Below, in pieces: positions 38,407 through 49,574 of a stretch of 64,000 nt of DNA. This stretch comes from Gracilaria gracilis (taxonomy: Eukaryota > Rhodophyta > Florideophyceae > Gracilariales > Gracilariaceae): the NCBI GenBank assembly GCA_030374805.1, contig JARGSG010000120.1, forward strand, positions 62,001 to 126,000, written 5' to 3'. The first letter of the stretch is position 1; each line of letters opens with the position of its first letter. The position numbers and the translations under genes were made by a program. A model generated the notes under the pieces. It ran no database searches and was not told where the DNA came from. It was given only the letters and a program-made list of their open reading frames with translations.

Positions 38407-39390
38407 ATGGATGCGTTCAAAATGAGCTGGTCCGTGTTTTGCATTATGCTCACATTCAGCTCCGTCGTTTTCGTCAATGCTCAATCAACCGAGGCTGGAG
38501 CATGCATAATGACAGATACCTCTTGTCCATGCGCTGAGATTCTAGTTTCTGGCGATTGTATCACCCACAACGGCAACAACAAATGTTCTAAAGGTGCATG
38601 TAAGCCGTCGTATCGATGTGACTGTCTTGGGTATGAAATGTGCAAGCGCACTCAGTGTGCAATGTACTCCAGCGAAGGCAACGTGATTCCAGGCGCTAAA
38701 GATTCGTTCCCATGTCATCCCGGTCCGTCTACAGCAGTGTGCACATCCTTTGACTACGTCATGGACACAGTCGCAGCTGTGGAGAACATGTATACGGCTA
38801 TTATTGGTGCAAATGATGAATCATCTGCGATGATGATGGAAGCATATGAAATCGTTGCGCAGATTGAAGCTGATATTATTGCGGTGAATGATGCTCTGAA
38901 GAACATCGCAGTCTTGAGAAGCCGAATGACAGCACCAGAGAAACATGACATTGAAACGGAAGCGGAAGCCGTGATATCGATCGTTGCCGATTCCGGTGAG
39001 CTCGCTCTGAACGCAAGTCATGAAGCTGAAAAGGTCTACCGAGCAAGCCGTCAGCTTGCTGAACTACGACAAGAGATAAGAAAGGCTTCAAACAGTGAGA
39101 AGACAGCCGAACAGGCACTTCTTACTGCACAGCAAAACGCAAACGATAGCGGTGAAAGTTGCAAGCAGTGTGCTTCGCTGAAGCATGAACTTGAGAAAAA
39201 CCAAAAGACCCATAAAGAAGCGATCCTAAAGGCTGCAGATATCTCGAAAACGAGCCGTGAACATAACTGGAATGCAGGCAAACTTCGTGACCAAGTTCTG
39301 GAAAACCGTTCTAGGGCCGTGGAAGGCAAACGAAAGCTACTTTCACTGATTGATGGAATCAATAAGCGCGTCATTGATGTTGATATTTAA
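38407..39390 (+). CDS. secreted Cys-rich / coiled-coil protein, paralogue 2
   Basis: The first ATG of the frame at 38407 gives 327 residues. The signal peptide (WSVFCIMLTFSSVVFVNA) ends before QS, exactly as in paralogue 1. The Cys module has the same spacing: CIMTDTSCPC, C, C, then GACKPSYRCDC, GYEMC and RTQCAMY. The helical region holds a CKQCAS pair and is more Lys/Glu-rich, with strong coiled-coil character (about residues 165-310). Conservation of the Cys module is much higher than that of the helical part, which suggests the module is the functional or binding unit. The two genes probably arose by local duplication, with the lipase gene between them on the other strand. No named family is recognised. 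Confidence 0.75.
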   Translation: MDAFKMSWSVFCIMLTFSSVVFVNAQSTEAGACIMTDTSCPCAEILVSGDCITHNGNNKCSKGACKPSYRCDCLGYEMCKRTQCAMYSSEGNVIPGAKDSFPCHPGPSTAVCTSFDYVMDTVAAVENMYTAIIGANDESSAMMMEAYEIVAQIEADIIAVNDALKNIAVLRSRMTAPEKHDIETEAEAVISIVADSGELALNASHEAEKVYRASRQLAELRQEIRKASNSEKTAEQALLTAQQNANDSGESCKQCASLKHELEKNQKTHKEAILKAADISKTSREHNWNAGKLRDQVLENRSRAVEGKRKLLSLIDGINKRVIDVDI

Positions 39391-40195
39391 GCTCACAGGT
39401 TCACGTAGGCAATCTACATGCCTGACATTCGGATAAAATGCAATCGAAGAGTGGATATTGCTGCTAGAGTAAAAAGCTTCGTTTTGACAATCATAACCAT
39501 CAGATTAGTGAGTAGGACGTTGTACTTGTAGCTCCTTGTTATCTACGACCTGTTCTCCTTTGAGCATGAAAGACAAAGCAAAGCCGTTGTATGGTGTTAA
39601 ACCATCTCACTCTTGTACGACGGCCGGGAGACGCTGGAGCCCAAACTCGCGAACTGACTAATGAAATCCAAGCGAACAGGCTGCCGGACGAAAAAGACGA
39701 GTCGCATCGTCATATCTACCAGTTATCAATATTTAGCATAATGGTTAAATGCCCCTTGCGTCTTGCTGAGTGGATAGAGGTATTACACAGCCATATTTCT
39801 ATCGCACAGCTTTATACATCGAGTATCAGAACCGATACGGTAAGACCAAGTTACCTTCGTAGTTGCGAAGAGGCCTTCTTAAAGTTACCTCCTCTTTAAC
39901 GGGCAATACGAAGGTAGATGTTGTATGGAGTAGATAAGGAGTTTGCAATACAGTAATTATTCCATACAGGAGAGCAGCGGTTACGGCGCGATAATCCAGT
40001 GCGCAAGGAGCACTGCTGCCAAAGTACAGTAGTGTGCTCAACGAACACACGCCAAGTACATCAGAGTTTTGGTATCGTTCGTACCTACTATTGTGGAAAG
40101 TCCACATCCGGGATCCTTGACCAGTTCCACCTTGAATCACTTCTCCATCTCGGAAAGAAAGAGGTTCGTTTAGTTCCCAAACCACTCGACCAGTT
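39391..40195. other. intergenic, 805 bp
   Basis: There is no gene that I can support. A minus-strand open stretch (39826-40263) reads without a recognisable domain and overlaps the phosphatase start, so it is probably spurious. Confidence 0.4.
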
Positions 40196-41359
40196 ATGCA
40201 AGCATCAAAGACGTCAACCGAAGGGGTTAAACCTTTCCTTCCTCCCAACCCATTAATGCGCATGTGTCGCGCCTGGGTGCAGTCAGTTTTGTCGCCACAG
40301 CGATTGTGTCAGGCGGCTAGTTGCTCAGACCGCGATGTAGCACTTGCGAGTTTGCTCACACGCATACTACCTTCAGCTGAAGCCCGAGCTCTCCCGCCAA
40401 ACGAGACGCTCCCTTCGCTACCGCCGGTGGCAGCTCGGTTTCCGGGCGCCAAGCGTATTGTAGCCGTCGGCGATGTTCATGGGGACGTCAAGGCCTTTCG
40501 CACCGCCTTGCGTTCCGCCAATATACTCGACAAGAATGACAACTGGATTGGAGGCGAAACCGTGCTGGTGCAGGTCGGCGATGTCTTAGATCGTGGAAAT
40601 CATGAACGTGCGGTGTATCGTATCTTATTCAAGTTACAAGACTCTGCACCGCAATCAGGTGGAGCCGTTCACATACTTCTTGGTAACCATGAAGTAATGA
40701 ATGCGCGGATGGACTTTCGATACGTTTCGCGGGCTGGGTTTGACGATTTTCGCGGAGCTCGTGGTGGTGTTAAGTTTCCGCCGTATCTAACGCAGTTCAT
40801 TCGCTCATTGGAGCCTTTCAAAAGGCCCCGCGCGGCAGCACTCGCCCCGGGAGGATCTTTAGCTGTTGAACTGGCACATCGCGCCCGAGTAGCGGTTATA
40901 GTCGGTGATAACGTGTTTGTTCATGCAGGGCTTAAAAAGGAGCATCTCATGGATAACATAACGTCTCGCAAAGGATCGGATAACGCCATCAACAGACTGA
41001 ACGAGCGCGCGAGCACATATTTGATGGGCATGGGCTCCCTTCCACAGGCTCTACGCGGAAGTGGCAGCCCAATATGGATGCGGGATTACTCACGTCCTCC
41101 AAGACCAGACCCCAAAAGCGAGATGTGCATGATGCTGGAGGATACTCTTAAGTTTTTGCGTGCAAAGCGCATGATTGTTGGACATACACCACAGTTGCAG
41201 GGGATTAACTCGGCTTGTGATGGAAGAGTGTGGAGAATTGACACTGGTATGAGTGCTATCTACGGTGGTGTTCCGGAAGCCTTTGAGATCAATGGCAATG
41301 GGCAAGTTCAAGTATATACCCCCCAAGGGGTGGTGGATGGTTCTGAGCGTCTTAGGTGA
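40196..41359 (+). CDS. Shewanella-like protein phosphatase (SLP1 type), probably plastid-targeted
   Basis: This 387-residue protein starts at an ATG at 40196. It is a calcineurin-like metallophosphatase with the PPP-type metal motifs GDVHGD (about residue 92), GDVLDRG (about 125), GNHE (about 162), HAG (about 243) and GHTPQ (about 330). The C-terminal run QGINSACDGRVWRIDTGMS is diagnostic of the Shewanella-like phosphatases. SLPs dephosphorylate Ser/Thr or Tyr residues, and SLP1 is chloroplast-located in plants and algae. The first 75 residues, Ser/Arg/Ala-rich with LTRILPSAEARA, fit a transit peptide. An ETLP-rich linker follows. It converges with the gene at 41394. Confidence 0.88.
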   Translation: MQASKTSTEGVKPFLPPNPLMRMCRAWVQSVLSPQRLCQAASCSDRDVALASLLTRILPSAEARALPPNETLPSLPPVAARFPGAKRIVAVGDVHGDVKAFRTALRSANILDKNDNWIGGETVLVQVGDVLDRGNHERAVYRILFKLQDSAPQSGGAVHILLGNHEVMNARMDFRYVSRAGFDDFRGARGGVKFPPYLTQFIRSLEPFKRPRAAALAPGGSLAVELAHRARVAVIVGDNVFVHAGLKKEHLMDNITSRKGSDNAINRLNERASTYLMGMGSLPQALRGSGSPIWMRDYSRPPRPDPKSEMCMMLEDTLKFLRAKRMIVGHTPQLQGINSACDGRVWRIDTGMSAIYGGVPEAFEINGNGQVQVYTPQGVVDGSERLR

Positions 41360-41393
41360 TTCAGAAAGATTTCTTTACGCTGAAGGTTCCTAG

Positions 41394-41963
41394 TTACGCT
41401 TCGAAGAAGAACTGCTCCGAGTCGCCAGCGTAATCAGTTTTGAGGGCCTTCCAAGCGTCAGTCCTTTCCTGTGCAATGTCTGTAGGTGTCTTTTCCCATT
41501 GCAAAAAGAGAGAAAGTATGACGCTGGAACGATCTTTTCCCAGTAACCGAATAACGTATGTTGTGGATTTTGTGGAGTCTCGACTTGTGCCTGTCTCAAA
41601 TTTGGCGCCGCTAAACCCTTCTAACAACAGATGCATGTCAAGATTGATAGAACTATCTATCAAATTAGCGTATTCTCCGGTGCGAATCGTAGCATAAAAT
41701 AGACCGTCGAATGTAGCTATAGATTCCATTATTACAGCATCGTTGCGGCCAATTAGACGTAAGTTTCCCAGCGCTTTTAGCCTGTCAAGGAATTGTTTCT
41801 TCGGTGTGTCAGCCGCTGTTGTGCGAACGGGGGCAGCCATATTGATTCGAATCCGGCGAACGCTTCGAATGGGCGCGGAAACGATGTTGTTGCGACGGAC
41901 ATCAAGAGTTTGTGAGCGTTGATCGGTACGCAGAAGTGGTGATATAGTAGTTATAAATGCCAT
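41394..41963 (-). CDS. conserved protein of unknown function with plastid-like N-terminus
   Basis: This 189-residue protein starts at an ATG at 41963. The first 50 residues are Ser/Arg/Thr-rich with few acidic residues (TTISPLLRTDQRSQ, RSVRRIRINMAAPVRTTAA) and resemble an organelle transit peptide. The remaining part is compact and looks globular: FLDRLKALGNLRLIGRND, an ATFDGLFYATIRTGEYANL stretch, NLDMHLLLEGFSGAKFETG, and a C-terminal LKTDYAGDSEQFFFEA. I cannot name the family with confidence; the pattern is that of a soluble plastid or mitochondrial protein rather than a spurious frame. Its 3' end faces that of the phosphatase gene 34 bp away. Confidence 0.6.
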   Translation of the reverse strand: MAFITTISPLLRTDQRSQTLDVRRNNIVSAPIRSVRRIRINMAAPVRTTAADTPKKQFLDRLKALGNLRLIGRNDAVIMESIATFDGLFYATIRTGEYANLIDSSINLDMHLLLEGFSGAKFETGTSRDSTKSTTYVIRLLGKDRSSVILSLFLQWEKTPTDIAQERTDAWKALKTDYAGDSEQFFFEA

Positions 41964-42669
41964 CTTGATATAGAATGGGTTTGTAACAGGAATTCTTGAT
42001 CTGAGTTAAGCCTTTGCTGGTCAATGCTGGTGAAGTCGATCTCGGTATGGATTAGTTCTTCGAGATGATCCCAATGTTCATTTCCAGGTTTCGTTGAATT
42101 CGATACAGAAGATATCTCTGAAGATGATAATCTTCGATGTGGGTGAACGAACGCTGAAACGCTCTTCCGAACTTGGTTCATTCCCGAACAAAGAATTCAT
42201 TTTGTGTTGTGTGCGAGATACAAAGACATTGAGATTGCCCACATGTTGAGCCACACTTGGCCCAAACCCTACAGTTTACACGTACACGTACACTTACTGT
42301 ATTTGTAAGGCGTAAGGTTCTAGTCACACGTATCTGTCGCCACACCAGCTGCCAGCTGCATCATGCATGGCGTGCATCAAATGCCGGAACAGTTGTGCTC
42401 GCTAGACGCTAACCTTTAGCCCTCTACTCGTTTTCCGACAGCTCCATTGTTCCAGGGTTTGCATCATTCCCTCTGAAGAAGCCTGGGAACTTCGTTGTGC
42501 TTTCAGCGGAAGAGATGATTGCACACTCCCAGTTTCCAGTTTCGCAGCTATCGGTGAACTGAAGCTTCTGGAGAAGGATTTGAAGCTTGCCGGCCTCCTT
42601 ATTCTGCCTACCACAACATCGGCTCAAAGAACTTGCAGGCCAGTCTTCCCCGTTCTCGCATTCAAACAG
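41964..42669. other. intergenic, 706 bp
   Basis: This is the upstream region shared by the unknown plastid-like gene (minus) and REV3 (plus). A GTACACGTACACGTACAC short repeat lies at about 42278-42296. No gene is seen. The REV3 frame is open back to about 42580 without an ATG. Confidence 0.4.
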
Positions 42670-45600
42670 ATGAACTCCCAGGAAAGCGATTCACCTCGGA
42701 AGAGTCTTTCCGAAGCCCTAATCTCAGTGCGCATCGTGCATATCGACTACTATGAGCACCCTCTTCACAACTATTCTTCTTCTACAACATTCCAAGCGGC
42801 GCGAATAACAACAAACACCTCATCTGATAGGCTTCCTGTCATTCGTGTTTTTGGAAGTACCCCAGCAGGACAACGTGCGTGTCTGCATGTACATGGACTT
42901 CGACCATATCTATATCTTCCCTTACCGAAAGTCGACCCATCAGCGTTGCTGGCCTACACTCGGGAACTGCACACTGCTTTAGAAGCGGCGCTTCGGGCTG
43001 CCTACTCACCAGATGGGAACCCTAAGCCTTTCATCGCGGACATGAAACCTGTGTTGAAACATAACATATATGGTTATCAACCAAGTCCCATTCCATTTGT
43101 ACAAGTATTTGTATACCTCCCCACCACTGTTCAACGCATTGCAACAATTATCTCACAAAAAGCGCTACCTGAACACCTGATCAGACATCATCCGCTCCCG
43201 TATGCTGCACATATACCGTTTGTGTTACAGTTTCTTTCCGACTTTGCTTTGGCTGGTATGGATTATATATACTTGTCTCAAGTTCGGTTTCGTTCCCCTC
43301 TACCTGTGGCACCGCCACATGCCAATGCATTGGAGCATTATAATAGTCCTTTGGAAAGCCGGTTATTCTACGATGGGTTGCAGGACAGAAACGCCAAGAT
43401 GCTCTGGCCTTTCAGCGTACCGAAACGGTCGACATGCACCTTGGAATTGGATGTAATTCCCTCACAGATTATGAATGCCGTGCCTGAGAATCACGAGGCT
43501 TACAACTTCACGTCACGCACACTTGCAGTGCTATGGGAGGAAGAAAGATTGCGAACTGGAAGTTATCCAAAGCGAAAAAAACCGCGAGATAGAACTGTTA
43601 AAGCTGGTGCTCACCTAACTGATGATTTTATGAAGGAACGACTAAACGAGGTGCTAAATGCACCAGTTGGCGTTTCACCACAAGAATTACTTTCGAGTCC
43701 TGAGGAACCAGAACAAATCGCGGCTGAGGGGGACTGTCTCGAGGAACAGTTCGATGATGTTCTGAAATATCTTGACGCTTCGAGCTCAGTTCAGGCGGAT
43801 AAAGATGATATCGTTCAGTTTAAAGATGATGCAAACTACGATGATTTTGGCATCAATGCGCAAGACGATCTGGTTTACGGAGATGATGAACAAGAAGACC
43901 CGGACGAGCATCATGCTGTGCAGCAAACATGGGCGGACATTGCGGCTTGTACTCAAACTGAATCTCTTGAACTAAAGATTCGCAGTCCTGGACAAGAAGA
44001 ACAGCCCACATCAACGGAACGAACACTCACCGAGGATGTTAGGGATTACGTGCCGAATGGCATTATCGTGGCGGACTCTTATCAAGCTGCAAGCGCTGAT
44101 GATTCGGCTGATGCTCGGAAAGTCGGAATAGAAAACTCTCGGCACACCCTTGAAGAGTCACAACCAAAGGAAGGCAAGACGGTTCGAATCCGACATCCTT
44201 GGAAAGCATCTGCAAGCAAGCTTGATATCGCTCATGATGTTGAAATCGCTTCTTTCGACGATGACACGGAGGGAAGCGAGCGGGGTCCAAAGTCTTACAC
44301 ACCGGACGCTGTCCGGAACCGTGATGGCACTCATGTATGTAATCACCACGTCAATCAGCCTGACAAAGAAAAAAGTAAACTTTACGAAAGTTCTGAGATT
44401 CATCACATTCTTCGACCTTCAGCAAGACCTCCGAAGGTTATAGACAACGATCAAACTTCTCTTGTATCTCACGCGTTCCGCATCAAGTACAAGACGCCCT
44501 TCTACGGAAAACAGGAGGACGAACTAAAGACCGACTATGTGTACGCCGGCAGAAGGATTCCTGTTAGAAGAGCTGGTGCTAGAGGATACTTTCCGTTCCC
44601 GTCAAGCATAGGGAAGGTCGTTCCACCGCCAGTAGAATTCCTTCCCCGTATCGTCTGTCCAGTTAAAAAACCTCCCAAACTCTCGGAGCTCCAAATCGCA
44701 CTCGTTCGAGAAACAAACAATGCCAATCGTTCCGGACTTCAGCGTGGGATCGACATCGATTCCGCTGGCCGACAGATTACGAAGAACAACGCCAGAACGT
44801 CATGGCAGCAACTCACATGGACTCAACCCAATTTCTATGGTGGTGGTGCTAGTCTGGACAACAGAAACTTGGCCAAGATCTTGAGCGATGGTGAAGATTC
44901 TGCGGGAGAACTTCCATCTGCCAACCGGGAAGATACTGAAATGATAACCCCGCTAGAAGAGCAAAAGAACTCCTTAGAATTCAACAGACCTCCGTCACCA
45001 AAATACGACGAGGCTTACCAATTCACCGTTCACCGTCAGTCCCATAGTACTGAGAGTAAGTCCTTCATGCGTTTCAGAAAAGAGCGGCGCGATTACAATC
45101 GATTGTGATACTAACCTGAGAACCTGAATGCTCTGATAGGAAAAGGATACCTAAACAGAACAAACTCTGACATCTTCGGGCGATCTGGGGATCCTAGACT
45201 AGACTCTGAAAGGAAAAATCGTACTGCTTCTGCGTCGCAGTCCCCGCATATGCATCAGAACTTGACAGTCATGGCTATTGAGGTACGCAGCAGTTTCAGA
45301 GCTTCAGTGAGCGAATCATGCGGGATCAGAGCGATTGCCAGGGACAGAAAATAGTCGCCGTAACATTGACCCACTAACCACCAAGCATTTTCATGATTAT
45401 CCTTCGAAACACTTAGGTTCTCGCTTCAAGCTATGGTGATAAACTCCCTGACCCAGCTCGAAATGGGGTTCTGGCCGTTTGTACTGTTACGAAGGCCGAT
45501 GATATCTTTCCAATAACAAGGGAGCATGAAGCAGTGACATTTGTTCTGAATCGCCCAAAAGCACTTGATCCTTCTCGTCTCATTCAATCTTGTGACTCAG

Positions 45601-47930
45601 AAGCTTCACTGTTTGATAAGTTGGCAAGTCATATAAGGACGTGCGATCCAGATGTTCTTGTCGGTTTTGAAACCCAACACTCGTCTATTGGATATATTCT
45701 TGAACGAGCCCAGGCGATAGGCCATGCCTTTCCCAACTTGGCATCGCGTTGGCTAAAAGAATCACTGTATACATCCAGAAATCAAGAACAGAAAGTAGAC
45801 AATCCTGCTGCGGCCTACTATCGACGGAAGGGGGCAGACATCAAGATAACAGGAAGACATGTTATTAGCCTATGGAGAGTTGTTCGGAAACAGGTGAAAC
45901 TGCCAGCTTACTCCAAAGAGACGGTAGCGGCAGAGTTATTCAACACAACTTTCCCTCGACATGAAAACAAATACTTGGAGGAATGGTTCACCAGAGATAA
46001 CCAGTTCTGTCGTGCTATATCGCATCTTTCAAGACTAGTTTATCTTGACGTTGCAATTGTTGATAAGCTTAATGTAATGAGTCGAACTGGTGAGCTTGCT
46101 CGTGTGTTTGGAATCGATTTCATGAGCGTTTTGACAAGAGGCAGCCAATATCGCGTTGAAAGTATGATGAGACGAGTGGCAATTGCTCGGGACTTTGTCC
46201 TACTTGCGGCTCCGCGGGAAGAGGTCTTCAAACAACCTGCTGTGGAAGCTTTGCCATTAGTTATGGAACCCCAATCTGCTCTCTACGTTGATCCTGTGAT
46301 TGTTCTCGATTTTCAAAGTCTTTATCCGTCAGTCATAATTGCACATAACCTTTGTTTCAGCACAATGATGGGGAACATAAACAGAATTTCGACTTGGGTA
46401 GAGCGCCGAAGAATCGGCGTTCAGCCAAATTACGAACCTCCGGCAGAATCTGAGCTCCCTACCCCACCTCGACAAGGAGTCTTCATTGCCTCAAATGGAG
46501 AGATGTTCGTACAGTCGTCAGTGCGGAGAGGGATCCTCCCCCAACTTCTCGAAGAGATTCTTGAAACCAGAGTAATGGTCAAAACAGCAATGAAGGAGGC
46601 GAAAGATGAAGCGATTGTCAATTTGCTCAATGCTAGACAGTTTGGCTTAAAGATGATTGCAAATGTGACGTATGGGTACACATCGGCAAGTTTCTCTGGA
46701 AGAATGCCCTGCGCTGGACTTGCTGACGCGATAGTACAATGCGGTCGTGATTGCCTCGAAGATGTCGCTCGATATGTGGAAGAAGAGCTCCGGGAGCAAA
46801 CCGGCGCTACTGTGGTGTACGGAGACACAGACTCAGTTTTTGTACAAGTTCCGGGCGCCACCAGGGATGAAGCGTTTAAGATTGGAAGAAAGATCGTTGA
46901 TTACGTTGAGAACACGTTCCCGAATCCCATAACGTTGAAGTTAGAAAAAGTATACCAACCATGTGTCCTTCAAACCAAGAAAAGATATGTGGGGTACAGC
47001 TTTGAGTCTGCTGAGCAGGCAGTGCCTGTCTTTGATGCGAAAGGCATAGAAACAGTCCGAAGGGACTCCTGTCCCTTAGTTCAGAAAGCGTTGGAGAAGA
47101 GCATTCGAATGCTCTTTGAAACGAAGAATGTATCACTGGTGAAGAAATATATTCAACGTATTTGTCGACGATTACACCAAGACCGCATCCCTCTGGCTGA
47201 CTATATTTTTCGCAAAGAGGTTCGTCTGGGCTCATATAAAGAAGGGCATCTCCCCCCAGCAGCAATTGTTGCCACAAAAGCTATTGAGCGGGATCCAAGA
47301 GCGGTACCGAGGCACGGAGAGCGTGTCGCATTTATCGTCGTTTATGAGAGACCTGGAGCGCCATTGAAAGACTGCGTCATATCACCTGAGGATTCTGTGT
47401 CATCCTTTCGCCAGGGTAGCGTTCGCATAAACACCACCTACTACATCACAAAGCAACTGCTTCCTGTTTTGAACAGAGTTTTTAGCCTCATCGGAGTTCG
47501 GGTTGCGACGTGGTACGCTGATATGCCAAGACCCTCGTTCGAATGGGCACCTCCTGATGACCACGAACAGAAAAAGAGGCTCAGAGACAATCAGAGCAAC
47601 CTGGCCATGTTCTATGGGACGGAGAAGTGTGCAATCTGTCATGGAAAGGGCAACGGGAAAAGGCTTTGCGATAGATGTAGTGAGAATGAGAGTGAACTCC
47701 AAGCATCGCGGTTTGTAATCGAGACCAGACTTCGAGAAAGTGCGTTTGAGCAGTCAAATCTTATTCGCATGTGTCTTCGATGCATAGGGTTTCAACCGCT
47801 CGGAAGGCGTGAGATCCTGTGCTCAAATCTCACTTGTCAGGTTCATAATGACTTGTCTGTCATAGAGAGAAACATGAGAAGCTTAAATGCTCTCCTAAAT
47901 CATCGTCAAGTGTGGAAAATGGGACGATAA
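42670..47930 (+). CDS. REV3: REV3, DNA polymerase zeta catalytic subunit, three exons
   Basis: This is the B-family polymerase for translesion synthesis. Exons are 42670-45055, 45140-45282 and 45417-47930, with introns of 84 nt (GTAAGT donor, TACTAAC branch site at 45109-45115, TAG) and 134 nt (GTACGC...TAG, with an ACTAAC). The phases join to give 1680 residues. The N-terminal REV3 domain (SVRIVHIDYYEHPL, then LPVIRVFGSTPAGQRACLHVHG) precedes a long acidic, disordered middle, shorter than in yeast or animals. The exonuclease-like region begins at LTVMAIEV across intron 2. Polymerase motifs are DFQSLYPSVIIAHN (A, about 1140), ANVTYGYTSASFSGRMP (B, about 1257) and YGDTDSVF (C, about 1310). The end has CysA (CAIC...CDRC) and CysB (CLRC...C...C), the latter expected to hold the Fe-S cluster. 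ATG 42670 is the first in the frame. Confidence 0.93.
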
Positions 47931-48079
47931 TGTGCAACGAACCCTAGAGAAGTACGATGGGAATGGTTTATCATATATGATCCGCCCTAGCGAGATGACA
48001 AACCGTGACGATGGTAGAATCGGCATATCAAATACTTCTCAATTTCATGTGGTGAACGATCTCTGGAACCCTACTTCCA

Positions 48080-48646
48080 CTACGAGGCGTTCTTATGAGC
48101 TTCTCTGCGACGTCTCAACTTTGCCTTCCGCAAATTTCCTTTGGAGAACATGTGAGTATATGAGGTCTTCCGCTTCCATGATTTTTTCTTCGGCTTAGCC
48201 ACTCCGAGCTTTGGCACGGACTTCGTTAAAAGAGAACTCGAATCTTTTGCTGAACCCGATGACTGCTGGTCTTTATCTTGATTTGGAGACTTCACTACCT
48301 TTTGAGGTGCTTTTGGAAGAAGTGCAGGTTTCCCAAAATCAAGAGGTTGAACCACGGCAGTAACAACGCCATCTGAGCCTTGAAACCGAGTGGATTGAAG
48401 AGTAGAGTTTTCGTTCTCTTCTTCGTCTTCAGAGTCGGCTTGAATCATTTCTCTGTTCTCTCGAAAAACATCGCGGCGCTGTTTCCTCTCTTCACGGCGT
48501 TCTTTCTTCTGCTGTTCTGCAGCTCGTTTTTGGCCTATTTGTTGACGCTGCAATTTACGCTGTCGAAAGCCTGTGACAAACTCGCGATGTGCTTCAGCCG
48601 AATAAACCACAGGCGCACCCTGCCGGCCACGAGATGCTCCCGGCAT
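48080..48646 (-). CDS. NOL12: NOL12 / Rrp17 nucleolar protein
   Basis: This 188-residue basic protein starts at an ATG at 48646. The N-terminal half has the Nop25/NOL12 motif EFVTGFRQRKLQRQQ, followed by a long Lys/Arg/Glu helix (RAAEQQKKERREERKQRR...ENREM), as in yeast Rrp17 and human NOL12. The middle is Ser/Gln-rich and the C-terminus has a basic patch (KPKKKSWKRKT...RKAKLRRRREAHK), fitting nucleolar location. In yeast the protein is a 5'-3' exonuclease-associated factor for large-subunit rRNA maturation. It is convergent with REV3, 149 bp between stops. Confidence 0.78.
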   Translation of the reverse strand: MPGASRGRQGAPVVYSAEAHREFVTGFRQRKLQRQQIGQKRAAEQQKKERREERKQRRDVFRENREMIQADSEDEEENENSTLQSTRFQGSDGVVTAVVQPLDFGKPALLPKAPQKVVKSPNQDKDQQSSGSAKDSSSLLTKSVPKLGVAKPKKKSWKRKTSYTHMFSKGNLRKAKLRRRREAHKNAS

Positions 48647-49574
48647 TGTTAGATAGAACTGCAGATATTAATGTTCACTTTTCGCACGAAAGAGCCCTGA
48701 AGAAATCTTCCTTCAGGTCCGTTTCGTTTGTCGAGTGATGAGCAACGTTGCTTAATGCGTGGAATACCTTCAAAAGCGAAGTGTGAGAAAATGGTTCAGG
48801 CAATTTTATTCATGTATCTCTATCCCAGTTCCCACTTCCTGAATTACAAAATATCATGTACCCCTGATAAGCGCAGAGAAGATCAGACGAAAGGAAGAGA
48901 AACGTGCTTCATCGAACTCTGGATGAGCGCGGGGTCAATGACGCCGTCACGCCTGTGCCGTCGCGGCATGCCGCGTGGACGTTGTGATGGGACACGATTG
49001 GAAATAATCCCGAGTACACCTAGTAGGGGGAGTATTATTCCATCTGATTTGCCGAGTCGACCGACTCGGGGTGCTTGTGAATTTTAAGGGCCGTTCTAGC
49101 AGAGTAGAACCGTTCTACAGAGTACAACTTAGAAGTTGTGATGCTTTCCCTCGCGCATCTTCATGGGATCATCACTCATCATCAGCTCCATGGTTGCGAA
49201 GCGGGAATGTATCATATGTATGGGAACCTGTCGTCTTAGCGAATTTTTTCCATTCGTCAAGTGTTCAAGATTATCTAGTTTAGTGAAGATTATTCCAATA
49301 TCTACAGCTTTGTTGCAAAAACCTATGTACTCTATCTACCTACATGCTGCTGGATGACGAGCATTGAGTCAAGTGCTGACTCACTTGACCGCTGTTATTG
49401 TGTCAGGCTCAAAAACCACCCAGCACTGGGTAAGATGTGCAATTGATTCACCTTACTGCTCAAGCATTCTCTGGGTGACCACTTCTCTGAGCCGATTACA
49501 GAATTCACCAAACGGCACTGATCGCTCTAAATGTACTATTAGTTGTGAGGTACATTACTCCTCAGCAAAGCGAG
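48647..49574. other. intergenic, 928 bp
   Basis: This lies between the start of NOL12 and the 3' end of the aquaporin gene, with nothing recognisable. Open frames are short and without domain content. Confidence 0.4.

Noticed and set aside
39826-40263. 145-codon minus-strand frame overlapping the phosphatase start
   Set aside because: No recognisable domain, and it conflicts with a well-supported gene.
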